Assembly: GCA_029262835.1 (NCBI GenBank)
Contig: JAJCYQ010000043.1
Span: 97,123-161,122 of the forward strand
Source: Bacteroidota bacterium
GTDB lineage: Bacteria; Bacteroidota; Rhodothermia; Rhodothermales; UBA10348
Direction of reading: 5' to 3'
DNA length: 64,000 nt
Position 1 is the first letter of the stretch. Every line of letters starts with the position of its first letter. Under the pieces are notes generated by a model. That model had not been told where the DNA came from, did no database searches, and saw only the letters and a list, made by a program, of their open reading frames with translations. Both the position numbers and the translations under genes were made by a program. This document shows, in pieces, positions 63,885-64,000 of this stretch.

Positions 63885-63953
63885 GCCTCAGATGCTGGTA
63901 AGGTAAATTGGGTTAACCGATCCAATTCCCTTCCCTACACCACGAGGCTTACT
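63880..63953 (+). repeat. 10-bp inverted repeat spanning the IS leader, abutting the transposase ATG
   Basis: AGTAAGCCTC (63880-63889) and GAGGCTTACT (63944-63953), perfect, 54 nt apart; the right arm ends at the base before ATG 63954. In RNA this would fold the leader into a stem covering the transposase initiation region. Confidence 0.75.
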
Positions 63954-64000
63954 ATGAAAGATCAAGCTCAAGAGCTCGACTTCACCGGAGAAGATATCTA
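63954..64000 (+). mobile_element. IS110-like transposase, first 16 codons
   Basis: MKDQAQELDFTGEDI then the window ends. The LDFT...IY pattern preceding an expected GIDVHK-type motif is one I know from IS110-family transposases of Bacteroidota (recollection, not a search). It encodes a DEDD-type recombinase in that family. The left flank (IS end) starts near 63880 inside vapC. Confidence 0.55.

Overview
The window looks like a chromosomal stretch of a moderately high-GC member of the Bacteroidota/Rhodothermota line, most likely a Rhodothermales-like bacterium (my inference). The clues are two proteins ending in type A type IX secretion (T9SS) sorting domains, DUF2480 and probable DUF4290 proteins, an AtpD with the insert I associate with Bacteroidota, a sigma-54 activator-LptE pair, FecR/TonB-receptor signalling, and a PadR plus orphan FtsX permease pair.

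Layout. 1-4.0 kb (minus): DUF2480 protein (cut by the window edge), cysteine desulfurase and a FecA-like TonB receptor behind two metal-box-like palindromes. 4.2-8.8 kb: lipoprotein hydrolase, TfoX-N protein, tRNA-Glu with a duplicated 3' end, small membrane protein, methyltransferase, SRPBCC protein, XRE regulator. 8.8-16.3 kb is a decay zone: an ATPase lacking its winged helix behind intact twin operators, a 5'-truncated T9SS protein, a working PadR-FtsX pair beside an amber-stopped PadR relic, and a secreted-protein gene broken by a 161-bp MITE. 16.3-21.8 kb: SulP transporter, SEC-C protein, MBOAT acyltransferase with SGNH-like partner, universal stress protein. 21.8-23.9 kb (minus): sulfide:quinone oxidoreductase, cysteine-less DsrC-like protein and DsrE-like protein. 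24-33.8 kb: phosphoesterase, M42 peptidase, choice-of-anchor B surface protein, two more MITEs, a T9SS subtilase and a lipoprotein. 33.9-42.6 kb (minus): clpP, tig, a peptidase/TolB/BamA-like fusion, NatAB-type ABC exporter, small lipoprotein. 42.6-52.3 kb is housekeeping: ruvC, yebC, miaB, sigma-54 activator, lptE, glycosyltransferase, TPR protein, anmK, thiL. 52.4-57.9 kb: lipoprotein/small membrane protein pair, zinc metalloprotease, atpD and atpC. 58-63.4 kb: an Asp-rich DUF4382-like lipoprotein, then the most unusual locus. The last 500 bp hold vapB and a vapC cut by an IS110-like element that runs off the end.

Main discovery. At 59053-62367 one uninterrupted frame encodes a complete ECF sigma factor (regions 2 and 4) followed, through a signal-peptide-like hydrophobic segment, by a complete STN-plug-barrel TonB receptor. 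The FecR-type anti-sigma gene starts 2 bp later. In known FecI/FecR/FecA systems the sigma factor and receptor are separate proteins. Here they are co-translated, so cleavage by signal peptidase or internal initiation would be needed to separate the cytoplasmic sigma from the outer-membrane receptor. The receptor and the upstream lipoprotein both carry long Asp/Arg-rich acidic tracts, which suggests a shared cation-related role.

A second theme is a MITE family with TA target duplications. One copy splits a gene whose reading frame is exactly restored when it is removed in silico, and two ends sit exactly at stop codons.
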